Positions 9,663 to 16,941 of a DNA stretch of 64,000 nt are shown here, piece after piece. The DNA is from Streptomyces litmocidini. GTDB taxonomy: Bacteria > Actinomycetota > Actinomycetes > Streptomycetales > Streptomycetaceae. A program made the position numbers and the translations under genes. Under the pieces are notes generated by a model. It was not told the origin of the DNA, ran no database searches, and saw only the letters and a program-made list of their open reading frames with translations. Location: assembly GCF_014649755.1 (NCBI RefSeq), contig NZ_BMTQ01000006.1, positions 335,149-399,148 on the forward strand. The letters are read 5' to 3'. Every line of letters starts with the position of its first letter. Positions within the stretch are counted from its first letter, which is position 1.

Positions 9663-10394
9663 GTGGTCCACCGGATCCTGATCGTGACGGCCGTGGCGGC
9701 GGAGGCGGACTCCGTCGCCGCCGGCCTCGGCCCCGGCGGCCCTGAGCTCCTCCCGCTGCCGGGGGGCCTCGTCCTGCGCCGCCACGACCGCGTCGACGTC
9801 CTCGTCGGCGGGGTCGGCCCCGCGGCCGTCGCCGCCGCGACGGGGACGGCCCTCGCGTGCGAGGCCCTCGCCGGGGGCGGCTACGGCCTCGTCGTCTCCG
9901 CCGGGATCGCCGGCGGGTTCCGGCCGGCCGCGCCGCTCGGGTCCGTGGTCGTGTCCTCGGCGATCGTCGCCGCCGACCTCGGGGCCGAGACCCCGGACGG
10001 GTACCTCGCCGTCGAGGAGCTCGGCTTCGGCCGCTCCGTCCACCCCGTGTCCGAGGCGCTCACCGGCCGGATCACGGCCGCCCTGGACGCCGGCGGCCCG
10101 CCGCACGCCCTCGCGCCCGTCCTCACCGTCTCCACCGTCACCGGCACCGCCCGCCGCGCCGCCGAACTCGCGGAGCGCCATCCGGGGGCCGCCGCCGAGG
10201 CGATGGAGGGCTTCGGCGTCGCCGAGGCCGCCGCCGCGCACGGCGTGCCGGTCGTCGAGATCCGGGCCGTGTCGAACGCCGTCGGGCCGCGCGACCGCGC
10301 CGCCTGGCGCATCGGCGAGGCCCTGGGCGCCCTCCGGCACACCTTCGAGCTGCTCGGCCGTACCGTCTTCGTGGAGGCGCACGCGTGGAACTGA
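9663..10394 (+). CDS. mqnB: Futalosine hydrolase MqnB
   Basis: A 243-residue nucleosidase of the purine nucleoside phosphorylase/MTAN fold. It hydrolyses futalosine to dehypoxanthine futalosine and hypoxanthine in the futalosine route to menaquinone, in the cytoplasm. Signatures are LVGGVGPAAVAAATG, GLVVSAGIAGGF and the substrate-binding EAMEGFGVAEAAAAHGVPV, with a final EIRAVSNAVGPRD. The GTG start at 9663 lies just after the preceding stop. Its 3' end overlaps mqnD by ten bases, so the two are translationally coupled. Streptomycetes use this pathway instead of the classic men pathway, which supports the taxonomic call. Confidence 0.93.
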   Translation: MVHRILIVTAVAAEADSVAAGLGPGGPELLPLPGGLVLRRHDRVDVLVGGVGPAAVAAATGTALACEALAGGGYGLVVSAGIAGGFRPAAPLGSVVVSSAIVAADLGAETPDGYLAVEELGFGRSVHPVSEALTGRITAALDAGGPPHALAPVLTVSTVTGTARRAAELAERHPGAAAEAMEGFGVAEAAAAHGVPVVEIRAVSNAVGPRDRAAWRIGEALGALRHTFELLGRTVFVEAHAWN

Positions 10395-11230
10395 AGATCG
10401 CCTACTCGCCCTGCCCGAACGACACCTTCGTCTTCGACGCCTGGGCGCACGGCCGGGTCCCGGGCGCGCCCCGGCTCGACGTGACGTTCGCGGACATCGA
10501 CGTCACCAACGGCTGGGCGGAGGGCGGCACCGACACGCACGACGTCCTGAAGGTGTCGTACGCCGTGCTGCCGTGGATCCTCGACGAGTACGCCCTGCTG
10601 CCCTGCGGCGGCGCCCTGGGCCGCGGCTGCGGCCCGCTGGTGCTGACGCGGGACGCGCACACGGACCTCACGGGGAGGACGGTCGCGGTGCCGAGCGAGC
10701 GCTCCACCGCGTACCTGCTGTTCCGGCTGTGGGCGGCCGAGACGGTGCCCGGGGGCGTCGGCGAGGTCGTCGTGATGCCGTTCCACGAGATCATGCCCGC
10801 CGTGCGGGACGGGAAGGTCGACGCGGGGCTCGTCATCCACGAGGCCCGCTTCACGTACAAGGACTACGGGCTGCACTGCCTCGCCGACATGGGCGAGCAC
10901 TGGGAGTCCACGACCGGGCTCCCGATCCCGTTGGGGGCGATCGTCGCCCGCCGTTCGCTGGGCGCCGGGACCCTCCGGCTGCTCGCCGAGTCCGCCCGCG
11001 CGTCGGTACGGATGGCCTGGGACGACCCCGAGGCCTCCCGGCCGTACGTCCTGGAGCACGCCCAGGAGATGGACCCGAAGGTGGCCGACCAGCACATCGG
11101 TCTCTACGTGAACGAGTTCACGGCCGACCTCGGCGAGCGCGGCTACGCGGCGGTCCGCGGGCTGCTCACGCGGGCCGCGGCCGAGGGGCTCGTACCGCCC
11201 CTCGGCCCGGACGCGCTGCGGTTCCCGTGA
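10385..11230 (+). CDS. mqnD: 1,4-dihydroxy-6-naphthoate synthase MqnD
   Basis: A 281-residue enzyme that converts cyclic dehypoxanthine futalosine to 1,4-dihydroxy-6-naphthoate in the futalosine menaquinone pathway. The N-terminus ELKIAYSPCPNDTFVFDAW is diagnostic. VKVSYAVL-like and GRGCGPLV stretches and the PSERSTAYLLFRLW segment follow the periplasmic-binding-protein fold of the family. The GTG at 10385 overlaps the end of mqnB, giving a two-gene unit. A small 7-bp perfect hairpin just downstream (11238-11254) may end transcription. Confidence 0.93.
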   Translation: MELKIAYSPCPNDTFVFDAWAHGRVPGAPRLDVTFADIDVTNGWAEGGTDTHDVLKVSYAVLPWILDEYALLPCGGALGRGCGPLVLTRDAHTDLTGRTVAVPSERSTAYLLFRLWAAETVPGGVGEVVVMPFHEIMPAVRDGKVDAGLVIHEARFTYKDYGLHCLADMGEHWESTTGLPIPLGAIVARRSLGAGTLRLLAESARASVRMAWDDPEASRPYVLEHAQEMDPKVADQHIGLYVNEFTADLGERGYAAVRGLLTRAAAEGLVPPLGPDALRFP

Positions 11231-11237
11231 GGGGAGC

Positions 11238-11254
11238 GCCGGACGGGGTCCGGC
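11238..11254. terminator. Possible short terminator hairpin after mqnD
   Basis: GCCGGAC and GTCCGGC form a perfect 7-bp stem with a 3-base loop, eight bases after the mqnD stop. There is no T-tract, which is usual for streptomycete terminators. The next gene is convergent. Confidence 0.4.
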
Positions 11255-11297
11255 AGCCGCCCGAAGTCCGCGGAGCAGCGCGGGGGCGGCCGGAGGA

Positions 11298-11681
11298 CTA
11301 GACGTCGAGCTGGTCGGCGACCGCGCGGAGCAGGCCGGCGATCTTCTTGCCCGCCGCCTTCTCCGGGTAGCGGCCGCGCTCCAGCATCGGCGTGATGTTC
11401 TCCAGGAGCGTCGTCAGGTCCTGCACGATGGACGCCAGCTCGTCGGGCTTGCGGCGCTGCGCCGCGGCGACGGACGGGGTCGGGTCGAGGACCGTGACGG
11501 ACAGCGCCTGGTCGCCTCGCTGACCTGCGACGACCCCGAACTCCACCCTCTGCCCCGGCTTCAGTGCGTCGACTCCGGCGGGGAGCACCGACGAGTGGAC
11601 GAAGACGTCGCCGCCGTCGTCGCGGGAGAGAAAGCCGAAGCCCTTCTCGCTGTTGAACCATTTGACCTTGCCGGTAGGCAC
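11298..11681 (-). CDS. Cold-shock-domain protein with C-terminal extension
   Basis: A 127-residue protein. Residues 1-66 form a cold-shock domain: GKVKWFNSEKGFGFL holds the RNP1-type motif and VFVHSSVL the RNP2-type motif, so it should bind single-stranded nucleic acid in the cytoplasm. The last 55 residues are a helical extension (KPDELASIVQDLTTLLENI) not found in the 67-residue CspA type. The GTG at 11681 is used because PTGKVKW starts immediately after it. The frame upstream is low-complexity Arg/Thr. Confidence 0.9.
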   Translation of the reverse strand: MPTGKVKWFNSEKGFGFLSRDDGGDVFVHSSVLPAGVDALKPGQRVEFGVVAGQRGDQALSVTVLDPTPSVAAAQRRKPDELASIVQDLTTLLENITPMLERGRYPEKAAGKKIAGLLRAVADQLDV

Positions 11682-11824
11682 GTCTGTCCTCGTCCTCGTC
11701 CTCGTCGATGGGGATGGCAAACGGCGGGTCGTCGACCGACCCGCCGGCACCAGGCTAATGCTCAGGAGGCCGGTGACAAGACGCCGCCTGCGTGTTCCTC
11801 CGGCCTGGGAACTACCCTGGCCGG

Positions 11825-12103
11825 ATGCGTAGTGAAACCCCCGCCGCGCCGGTGGACGACAGTGCCCCGGGTGACGGTCTGGTCAAGGCCGGTGTGGTCC
11901 TGTTCGCGATCGGCGCGGTCGCGACGCTGGTCACCGTGGCCCCGCTGTTCCTCGGGACGGACCCGTTCCCCACCGTCGCGTACCTCGTGTCGATGCTGAT
12001 GGGGGTCGGATTCCTCGTCGCCGCCGCCGGGCTCCTGCGTTCGGTCGCGGCCCAGCGGCGGCAGGCCCGAAAGGCTTCGGCCGCGGCCGCTCAGCCCCGG
12101 TAG
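11825..12103 (+). CDS. Small two-helix membrane protein
   Basis: A 92-residue protein with two hydrophobic segments (LVKAGVVLFAIGAVATLVTV and VAYLVSMLMGVGFLVAAAG) joined by a short loop, and a basic C-terminus (RRQARKASA). It looks like a small integral membrane protein of unknown role, conserved in type among actinomycetes. The ATG at 11825 starts the protein just after the GC-rich spacer. Its last 13 bases overlap the tail of the convergent HAD gene. Confidence 0.75.
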   Translation: MRSETPAAPVDDSAPGDGLVKAGVVLFAIGAVATLVTVAPLFLGTDPFPTVAYLVSMLMGVGFLVAAAGLLRSVAAQRRQARKASAAAAQPR

Positions 12104-12714
12104 CCCTCCCACCAGGGACGGAAGTCCGTCAGGTCCGTCAGGACCACGTCCGCGCCGGCCGCGGCCAGCTCCTCGGCGGGGCAGGGACCGGTCGCGACGG
12201 CCACCGAGTAGGCGCCCGCGGTGGCGGCGCCCCGGACGTCGCCCACGTGGTCGCCGACGTACACCCCGGCGCCGTGCGCGCGCAGGGCCTTCGCCTTGCC
12301 CTCGGCCCACAGGCCGCCGGCGACCGCGTCGGGCTCGATGCCGAGGTGGGCGAGGTGCAGCTCGGCGTGCGGGCCGTTCTTCGCGGTGACGACGATCGTG
12401 CGGCCGCCCGCCTCGCGCACGGCCTCGATCGCGTCCCGGGCCCCCGGCATCGGGACGGTGGGCCCGATCGCGTACGAGGGGTAGAGCGCCCGGTAGCGGG
12501 CGGTCATCTCCGTGACGTGCTCGGCGGGGAACCAGTGCGCCATCTCCTGCTCCAGCGGCGGCCCGAGGCGGCTCACGACGAGGTCGGCGTCGATCGGGAC
12601 GCCCGTCTCGGCGGAGAAGGCGACGAAGGCCGCCTTGATGCCGGGACGGGTGTCGAGCAGCGTCAGGTCGAGGTCGAAGCCGACGGTGAGCGGGTTCGTG
12701 GGCGCGGTTGTCAT
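12091..12714 (-). CDS. HAD-family phosphatase
   Basis: A 207-residue haloacid-dehalogenase-type hydrolase of the phosphoglycolate phosphatase-like group. Motif I is VGFDLDLTLLDT with the two catalytic Asp near residues 14 and 16. Motif II is IVVTAKNG, and the acidic motif IV is VYVGDHVGDVRGA. A small helical cap lies between residues 20 and 85. The substrate is a phosphomonoester that cannot be specified. It is tail-to-tail overlapping with the small membrane protein and divergent from the iron transporter. Confidence 0.88.
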   Translation of the reverse strand: MTTAPTNPLTVGFDLDLTLLDTRPGIKAAFVAFSAETGVPIDADLVVSRLGPPLEQEMAHWFPAEHVTEMTARYRALYPSYAIGPTVPMPGARDAIEAVREAGGRTIVVTAKNGPHAELHLAHLGIEPDAVAGGLWAEGKAKALRAHGAGVYVGDHVGDVRGAATAGAYSVAVATGPCPAEELAAAGADVVLTDLTDFRPWWEGYRG

Positions 12715-12771
12715 GGGCTCATTCTCGCTGTCCCCGGGGGCCGGGTGTTCGAATAAGGGCGCTGCTTAGAC

Positions 12772-12790
12772 TGAGGTGAGCCTAACCAAA
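12772..12790. promoter_or_regulatory. Iron box (DmdR/IdeR/DtxR-type operator)
   Basis: The 19-bp sequence TGAGGTGAGCCTAACCAAA matches the actinobacterial DtxR-family consensus TTAGGTTAGCCTAACCTAA at 16 positions. It sits 25 bases before the ATG chosen for the first FecCD permease. The importer should therefore be repressed when iron is sufficient, as known for DmdR1 targets in streptomycetes. Confidence 0.8.
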
Positions 12791-12814
12791 CCTGTACTCC
12801 GCCGATGGGGCCCG

Positions 12815-13819
12815 ATGCCAGCCGCTTTCCGAACCAGACGGGTCCTCGCGACCTCGGCGGCCCTCGTCGCCCTGCTCCTCGCCGTCCTCCTCAGCCTCGC
12901 CGTCGGCGCCCGTCCCGTCGCGCCCTCCACCGTCCTCGACGCCCTGCTGCACGGCGCCACCGGCGACGACGCCGAGGTCGTCCGGCAGCTCCGCGTCCCC
13001 CGCACCCTCATCGGGCTGATGGTCGGCGCCGCCCTCGCGCTCGCCGGCACCGCCCTCCAGGGCATCACCCGCAACCCGATCGCCGACCCCGGCATCCTCG
13101 GCATCAGCCAGGGCTCCTCCGTCGCGGTCGTCCTCGCCATCGCCTTCCTCGGCGTGCACGAGCTCAGCGGGTACGTGTGGTTCGCCTTCGCCGGCGCCGC
13201 CCTCGCCTCCGTCGCCGTCCACGCGATCGCCTCCGGCGGGCGCGGCGGGGCCACCCCCGTGAAACTGGCGCTCGGCGGGGCCGCGATCAACGCGCTGCTG
13301 CTCTCCGTCACCACCGGCGTCCTCACGACCAGGGCCTCCGCCCTCGACGAGTTCCGGTTCTGGCAGATCGGCTCCCTCGACGGACGCGACACCGAGATCG
13401 TCGGCCGCGTCTGGCCCTTCCTGCTGCTCGGCGCCGTCCTCGTCGTCTCCGTGGCGCGCGGGCTCGACGCCCTCGCCCTCGGCGAGGACGTCGCCAAGGG
13501 GCTCGGCCAGCGCGTCGCGACCGTACGGATCGTCGGCGGGCTCGGCGCGACCGTCCTCACCGGCACGGCCGTCGCCGCCGCCGGCCCCGTCGCCTTCGTC
13601 GGCCTCGCCGTCCCCCACATCGCCCGCGCGATCGTCGGCTCCGACCACCGCTGGGTCCTGCCGATGGCCGCGCTCGTCGGCCCGGTGATGCTGCTCGTCG
13701 CCGACGTCGCCGGCCGGATCGTCTTCCCGCCGGGCGAGATCCCGGCCGGGGTGATGACGGCCCTGATCGGCGTGCCGTTCCTGGTGACGCTGGTACGGCG
13801 GAAGGCGGTGGCGGCGTGA
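12815..13819 (+). CDS. FecCD-family siderophore ABC transporter permease
   Basis: A 334-residue polytopic membrane protein of the BtuC/FecCD family, which forms half of the channel of a ferric-siderophore importer. Signatures are RVPRTLIGLMVGAALALAG, QGITRNPIADPGILGIS and the C-terminal GEIPAGVMTALIGVPFLV. An in-frame GTG at 12776 lies inside the iron box and is unlikely to be the start, so the ATG at 12815 is used. The stop TGA overlaps the GTG of a 22-codon minicistron (13816-13884) leading to the second permease. No substrate-binding protein gene is in the cluster. Confidence 0.88.
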   Translation: MPAAFRTRRVLATSAALVALLLAVLLSLAVGARPVAPSTVLDALLHGATGDDAEVVRQLRVPRTLIGLMVGAALALAGTALQGITRNPIADPGILGISQGSSVAVVLAIAFLGVHELSGYVWFAFAGAALASVAVHAIASGGRGGATPVKLALGGAAINALLLSVTTGVLTTRASALDEFRFWQIGSLDGRDTEIVGRVWPFLLLGAVLVVSVARGLDALALGEDVAKGLGQRVATVRIVGGLGATVLTGTAVAAAGPVAFVGLAVPHIARAIVGSDHRWVLPMAALVGPVMLLVADVAGRIVFPPGEIPAGVMTALIGVPFLVTLVRRKAVAA

Positions 13820-13884
13820 GCGCGATCCCGACCGGCGGGCCGTCCCCGGCCCCGCTCGTACGGCGGAAGGCGGTGGCGGCGTGA
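13816..13884 (+). other. 22-codon minicistron made by duplication of the permease gene junction
   Basis: GTG at 13816 overlaps the stop of permease 1, and the TGA at 13882-13884 overlaps the GTG start of permease 2. The encoded peptide ends LVRRKAVAA, exactly like permease 1. About 30 bases around the junction (near 13790-13822) are repeated 65 bases later (near 13855-13887). A product is unlikely to matter as a protein, but the unit keeps GTGA coupling on both sides. Confidence 0.6.
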
Positions 13885-14966
13885 GCACGACCCTGCCGGT
13901 CCCGCCCGCGAAGGATCCGTCCGCGAGGGGCGCGGCCCCCGCCGGACTCCTCCGCGCCGGACGGGCCTCCTTCCTCGTCCACCGCCGCTCCGCCCTCGTC
14001 GCCACGGGCCTCCTGGCCCTCCTGGCCGCCGCCTGCGTCGCGTACCTCTGCGTCGGCGAGCGGTTCGTCGCGCCCGGCGAGGTCGTGCGGATCCTCCTCG
14101 GCCGGCCGTCGACGTCGGCGTTCGTCGTCGAGGAGCTGCGCGAGCCGCGGCTCGTCGTCGCCCTCGCCGTCGGCGCCGCCTTCGGCATCGCGGGCGGCCT
14201 CGTCCAGACCGTCGCCCGCAACCCGCTCGCCAGCCCCGACATCATCGGCATCAGCCAGGGCGCCGGAGCCGTCACCGTCGCCGCGATGACCTTCGGCCTC
14301 ACCTCGTACGCCGTCCTGCCGTACGTCTCCGTCGCGGGCGGCGTCCTCGCCGCCGCCCTCGTGTACGCCTTCGCCTGGCGCGGCGGACTGCACGCGACCC
14401 GCTTCGTGCTCATCGGCATCGGCATCGCGGTCGCGCTGCGGTCCCTCATCACGCTCTTCATGACGAAGGGCGACTACCTCGTCGCCCAGCAGGCCCAGAT
14501 CTGGATGACCGGCTCCCTCAACGGCCGCGGCTGGGACGAGTCCGCGCCCATCCGCTGGACGCTGCTCCTCCTGCTGCCCGCCGTGCTGTGGGCGGCCCGC
14601 GCCCAGCGGACCGTCTCCCTCGACGACGACACGGCGACCGCGCTCGGCGCACGGCTCGGCGGCGTCCGGCTCGGGCTCGTCGCCGTCGGCGTCGTCCTCG
14701 CGTCCGTGGCGACGGGCGTCGCCGGACCGGTCGACTTCGTCGCCCTGCTCGCCCCGCAGATCGCCCGCCGCACCGCCCGGACGGCGCAGATCCCGCTGCT
14801 CTGCTCCGCGCTCACCGGCGCGGTGATCGTGGTCGTCGCCGACCTGCTCGGCCGACGGCTGTTCTCCCCCGTCGAACTGCCCGTGGGCGTCCTCACGGCG
14901 GCGGTCGGCGCCCCGTACCTGATCTGGCTCATCGTCCGGAGCCGAGCCACTGGAGGTGCTTCGTGA
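13881..14966 (+). CDS. FecCD-family siderophore ABC transporter permease, second subunit
   Basis: A 361-residue polytopic permease of the same family as its upstream neighbour. It carries LREPRLVVALAVGAAFGIAG, QTVARNPLASPDIIGIS and near the end SPVELPVGVLTAAVGAPY. It should pair with the first permease as a heterodimer and be driven by the ATPase that follows. The N-terminal 40 residues are a hydrophilic extension before the first helix. The GTG start at 13881 overlaps the stop of the minicistron, and its own stop overlaps the ATPase start by four bases, so the operon is tightly coupled. Confidence 0.88.
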   Translation: MSTTLPVPPAKDPSARGAAPAGLLRAGRASFLVHRRSALVATGLLALLAAACVAYLCVGERFVAPGEVVRILLGRPSTSAFVVEELREPRLVVALAVGAAFGIAGGLVQTVARNPLASPDIIGISQGAGAVTVAAMTFGLTSYAVLPYVSVAGGVLAAALVYAFAWRGGLHATRFVLIGIGIAVALRSLITLFMTKGDYLVAQQAQIWMTGSLNGRGWDESAPIRWTLLLLLPAVLWAARAQRTVSLDDDTATALGARLGGVRLGLVAVGVVLASVATGVAGPVDFVALLAPQIARRTARTAQIPLLCSALTGAVIVVVADLLGRRLFSPVELPVGVLTAAVGAPYLIWLIVRSRATGGAS

Positions 14967-15769
14967 GCAGACTGCGGGCCCGCGAGCTGACGCTCGCCTA
15001 CGAGGACCGGACCGTCGTCGAGGAGCTCGACCTCGCGGTCCCCGACGGCAGGGTGACCGTGATCGTCGGCCCCAACGCCTGCGGCAAGTCCACGACGCTG
15101 CGGGCGCTCGGGCGGCTGCTGAAGCCGGCGGGCGGCGCCGTCCTCCTCGACGGGGAGTCGCTGGCGAAGCTCCCGACCAAGCGGATCGCCCGCTCGATCG
15201 GCCTGCTGCCGCAGACCCCCGTCGCGCCCGAGGCCATCACCGTCGCCGACCTGGTGTCCCGGGGCCGCCAGCCGCACCAGGCCTGGTGGAGGCAGTGGTC
15301 GGAGGAGGACGAGCGGGCCGTCGCCGACGCCATGTCCCGTACGGACGTGACCGCCCTCGCCGACCGGCCCGTCGACGCGCTGTCGGGCGGGCAGCGGCAG
15401 CGGGTGTGGATCGCGATGGCCCTCGCCCAGGAGACCGACCTGCTCCTCCTCGACGAGCCCACCACCTACCTGGACATCTCCCACCAGGTGGAGGTCCTCG
15501 ACCTGGTCCGCCGCCTCAACCGGCTGCGCGGCCGGACCGTCGTCCTCGTCCTCCACGACCTGAACCAGGCCGCCCGGTACGCCGACCACCTCGTCGCCAT
15601 GAAGGCGGGGCGGGTGGTCGCGGAGGGGCCGCCGTCGGAGATCGTCACGGAGTCCCTCGTACGGGACGTCTTCGGGCTCTCGTCGGTCGTCGTCCCCGAC
15701 CCGGTCACGGGGTCACCCCTGGTGGTGCCGGGGGCACCGTGGCACGCGGAGGAGCGGGTCCCCGACTGA
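14963..15769 (+). CDS. ABC transporter ATP-binding protein (FepC/FecE-like)
   Basis: A 268-residue ABC ATPase. The Walker A motif is GPNACGKSTT, the Q-loop region reads LLPQTPVAPE, the signature is LSGGQRQR and the Walker B region LLLLDEPTTYLD, followed by the switch His in LVLHDLNQAARYAD. It powers import through the two FecCD permeases at the inner face of the membrane. The GTG at 14963 gives a 4-base overlap with the upstream gene. It closes the iron-box-controlled operon. The solute-binding partner must be encoded elsewhere. Confidence 0.92.
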   Translation: MSRLRARELTLAYEDRTVVEELDLAVPDGRVTVIVGPNACGKSTTLRALGRLLKPAGGAVLLDGESLAKLPTKRIARSIGLLPQTPVAPEAITVADLVSRGRQPHQAWWRQWSEEDERAVADAMSRTDVTALADRPVDALSGGQRQRVWIAMALAQETDLLLLDEPTTYLDISHQVEVLDLVRRLNRLRGRTVVLVLHDLNQAARYADHLVAMKAGRVVAEGPPSEIVTESLVRDVFGLSSVVVPDPVTGSPLVVPGAPWHAEERVPD

Positions 15770-15780
15770 CCCGGCCCGCT

Positions 15781-15828
15781 CGGCCCCGGGCCCCGCCCCG
15801 GGGCCCGGGGCCCGGGGCCCGGGGCGCG
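15781..15828. terminator. GC-rich repeat/terminator between convergent genes
   Basis: The 65 bp between two convergent stops consist of repeated CCCGGGGC units, four to five copies in both orientations, able to fold into several strong stems. A bidirectional terminator is the simplest reading. Confidence 0.45.
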
Positions 15829-15834
15829 CCGGGT

Positions 15835-16836
15835 TCAGCGGCGGCGGGAGCGCCAGAGGAGGAAGAGGGACGAGGCGATCGCCGCGCCCCGGAGGGTCCA
15901 GGGCCAGGTCTCGGAGATCGCCGCGCCCATCGCCTCCCCGCCCGGCGCCACCGCCTCCCCCCAGCGGCCCTCGACGCGGCCCCAGATCCAGGCGGCCCCG
16001 CCGGCGGCGGCGAGGCCGGGGATCACCAGGACGGCGGTCCTGATCTCGCCCTGGGTCAGCCGGCGGGAGGAGTACGCGAGGAGCCAGCCCGCCGCGAGGG
16101 CGATCAGCGAGCCGAAGACGGCCCCGCCCAGCAGGAGCAGCGCGGCGAGCAGGACGAAGGGGTTCGCGAGGCGGGCCCGGGTGCGGGGTGCCGCCGCCGG
16201 TTCCGCCCCGGCCTCCGGCTCCTCGGGGGCCGGGGCCCCGGCCTTGCGGAGCCGGAGGATCCGCGCCAGGCGGCGGGCCTTCCCCGGCGCGGGCTCCTCG
16301 GCCTCGTCCTTCTCGTCCTCCGCCGGAGCGGGCGGCGCGAAGAGGTCCGGGCGTTCGACGCCCCCGACGAAGCCCAGGAGTCCGAGGTCGTCGGCGTCCG
16401 TGTTCCACCAGTCCGCCGCCGTGCCGTCGGGGTCCCGTCCGCCCTGGGCCGGGATCGCAGGGACCTCGGAGGCCTCGGAGGCCTCGGAGGCCTCCGAGGC
16501 CTCGGTGGCCCGGGGGGGCCGGGGGGCCGACGCGCCGGAGGTCCCGCTCCGATTTCCGGGGGTCCCGGTCGCGCCCCCTCCGTCCTCCCCCGCCCGCGGC
16601 TCCGGCATCCGCGGCCCCGCCCGGTCCACGACCTCGTCCGGAGTGCCCAGGGCGCCGAGGATGCCCCGCACCGCCGCCGTGCTCTCCTCGCCCCGTGTGG
16701 CGCGCCGACGGTCGATCTCGTCGCGCAGGCCGGACACGAGCTTCCGCCGGTCGCTCGCCGGCAGCTGCCGCTGCTGGGCCAGATCGCCGACCCGGCTCAG
16801 ATAGTCGTAGACCAACTGGTCGCTCTCGATCCCCAC
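15835..16836 (-). CDS. Integral membrane protein with N-terminal HAAS-like helical domain
   Basis: A 333-residue protein. Residues 1-50 (ESDQLVYDYLSRVGDLAQQ and RKLVSGLRDEIDRRR) resemble the small helical domain seen before membrane regions in DUF1700/HAAS-type proteins. A long low-complexity acidic and Pro-rich middle follows, including a TEASEASEASEASE repeat. The C-terminal third has about four hydrophobic helices (from NPFVLLAALLLLGG onward). The GTG at 16836 is chosen because the conserved-looking sequence starts there. Further upstream the frame is only antisense of the next gene. Function unknown. Confidence 0.75.
   Translation of the reverse strand: MGIESDQLVYDYLSRVGDLAQQRQLPASDRRKLVSGLRDEIDRRRATRGEESTAAVRGILGALGTPDEVVDRAGPRMPEPRAGEDGGGATGTPGNRSGTSGASAPRPPRATEASEASEASEASEVPAIPAQGGRDPDGTAADWWNTDADDLGLLGFVGGVERPDLFAPPAPAEDEKDEAEEPAPGKARRLARILRLRKAGAPAPEEPEAGAEPAAAPRTRARLANPFVLLAALLLLGGAVFGSLIALAAGWLLAYSSRRLTQGEIRTAVLVIPGLAAAGGAAWIWGRVEGRWGEAVAPGGEAMGAAISETWPWTLRGAAIASSLFLLWRSRRR
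16463..16507. repeat. 9-bp tandem repeat inside membrane-protein gene
   Basis: About five copies of GGCCTCGGA or close variants encode the Ala-Ser-Glu repeat of the overlapping gene. Such triplet-multiple repeats can change length without breaking the frame. Confidence 0.7.
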
Positions 16837-16873
16837 GGCGCCCCTCCACGGCCGGTCCACCCGGTACGGCCCG

Positions 16874-16901
16874 ACGTTAGCGCCTGAACAGCGGCTAACG
16901 T
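16874..16901. promoter_or_regulatory. Inverted repeat between divergent genes
   Basis: ACGTTAGC at 16874-16881 and GCTAACGT at 16894-16901 are perfect 8-bp arms with a 12-bp spacer. They sit centrally between the divergent starts at 16836 and 16942. An operator for both genes is possible. No matching regulator is adjacent. Confidence 0.45.
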
Positions 16902-16941
16902 GGTCCGGATGGGGATCGGTGAGCTCGACCGGGAGGCGCAC

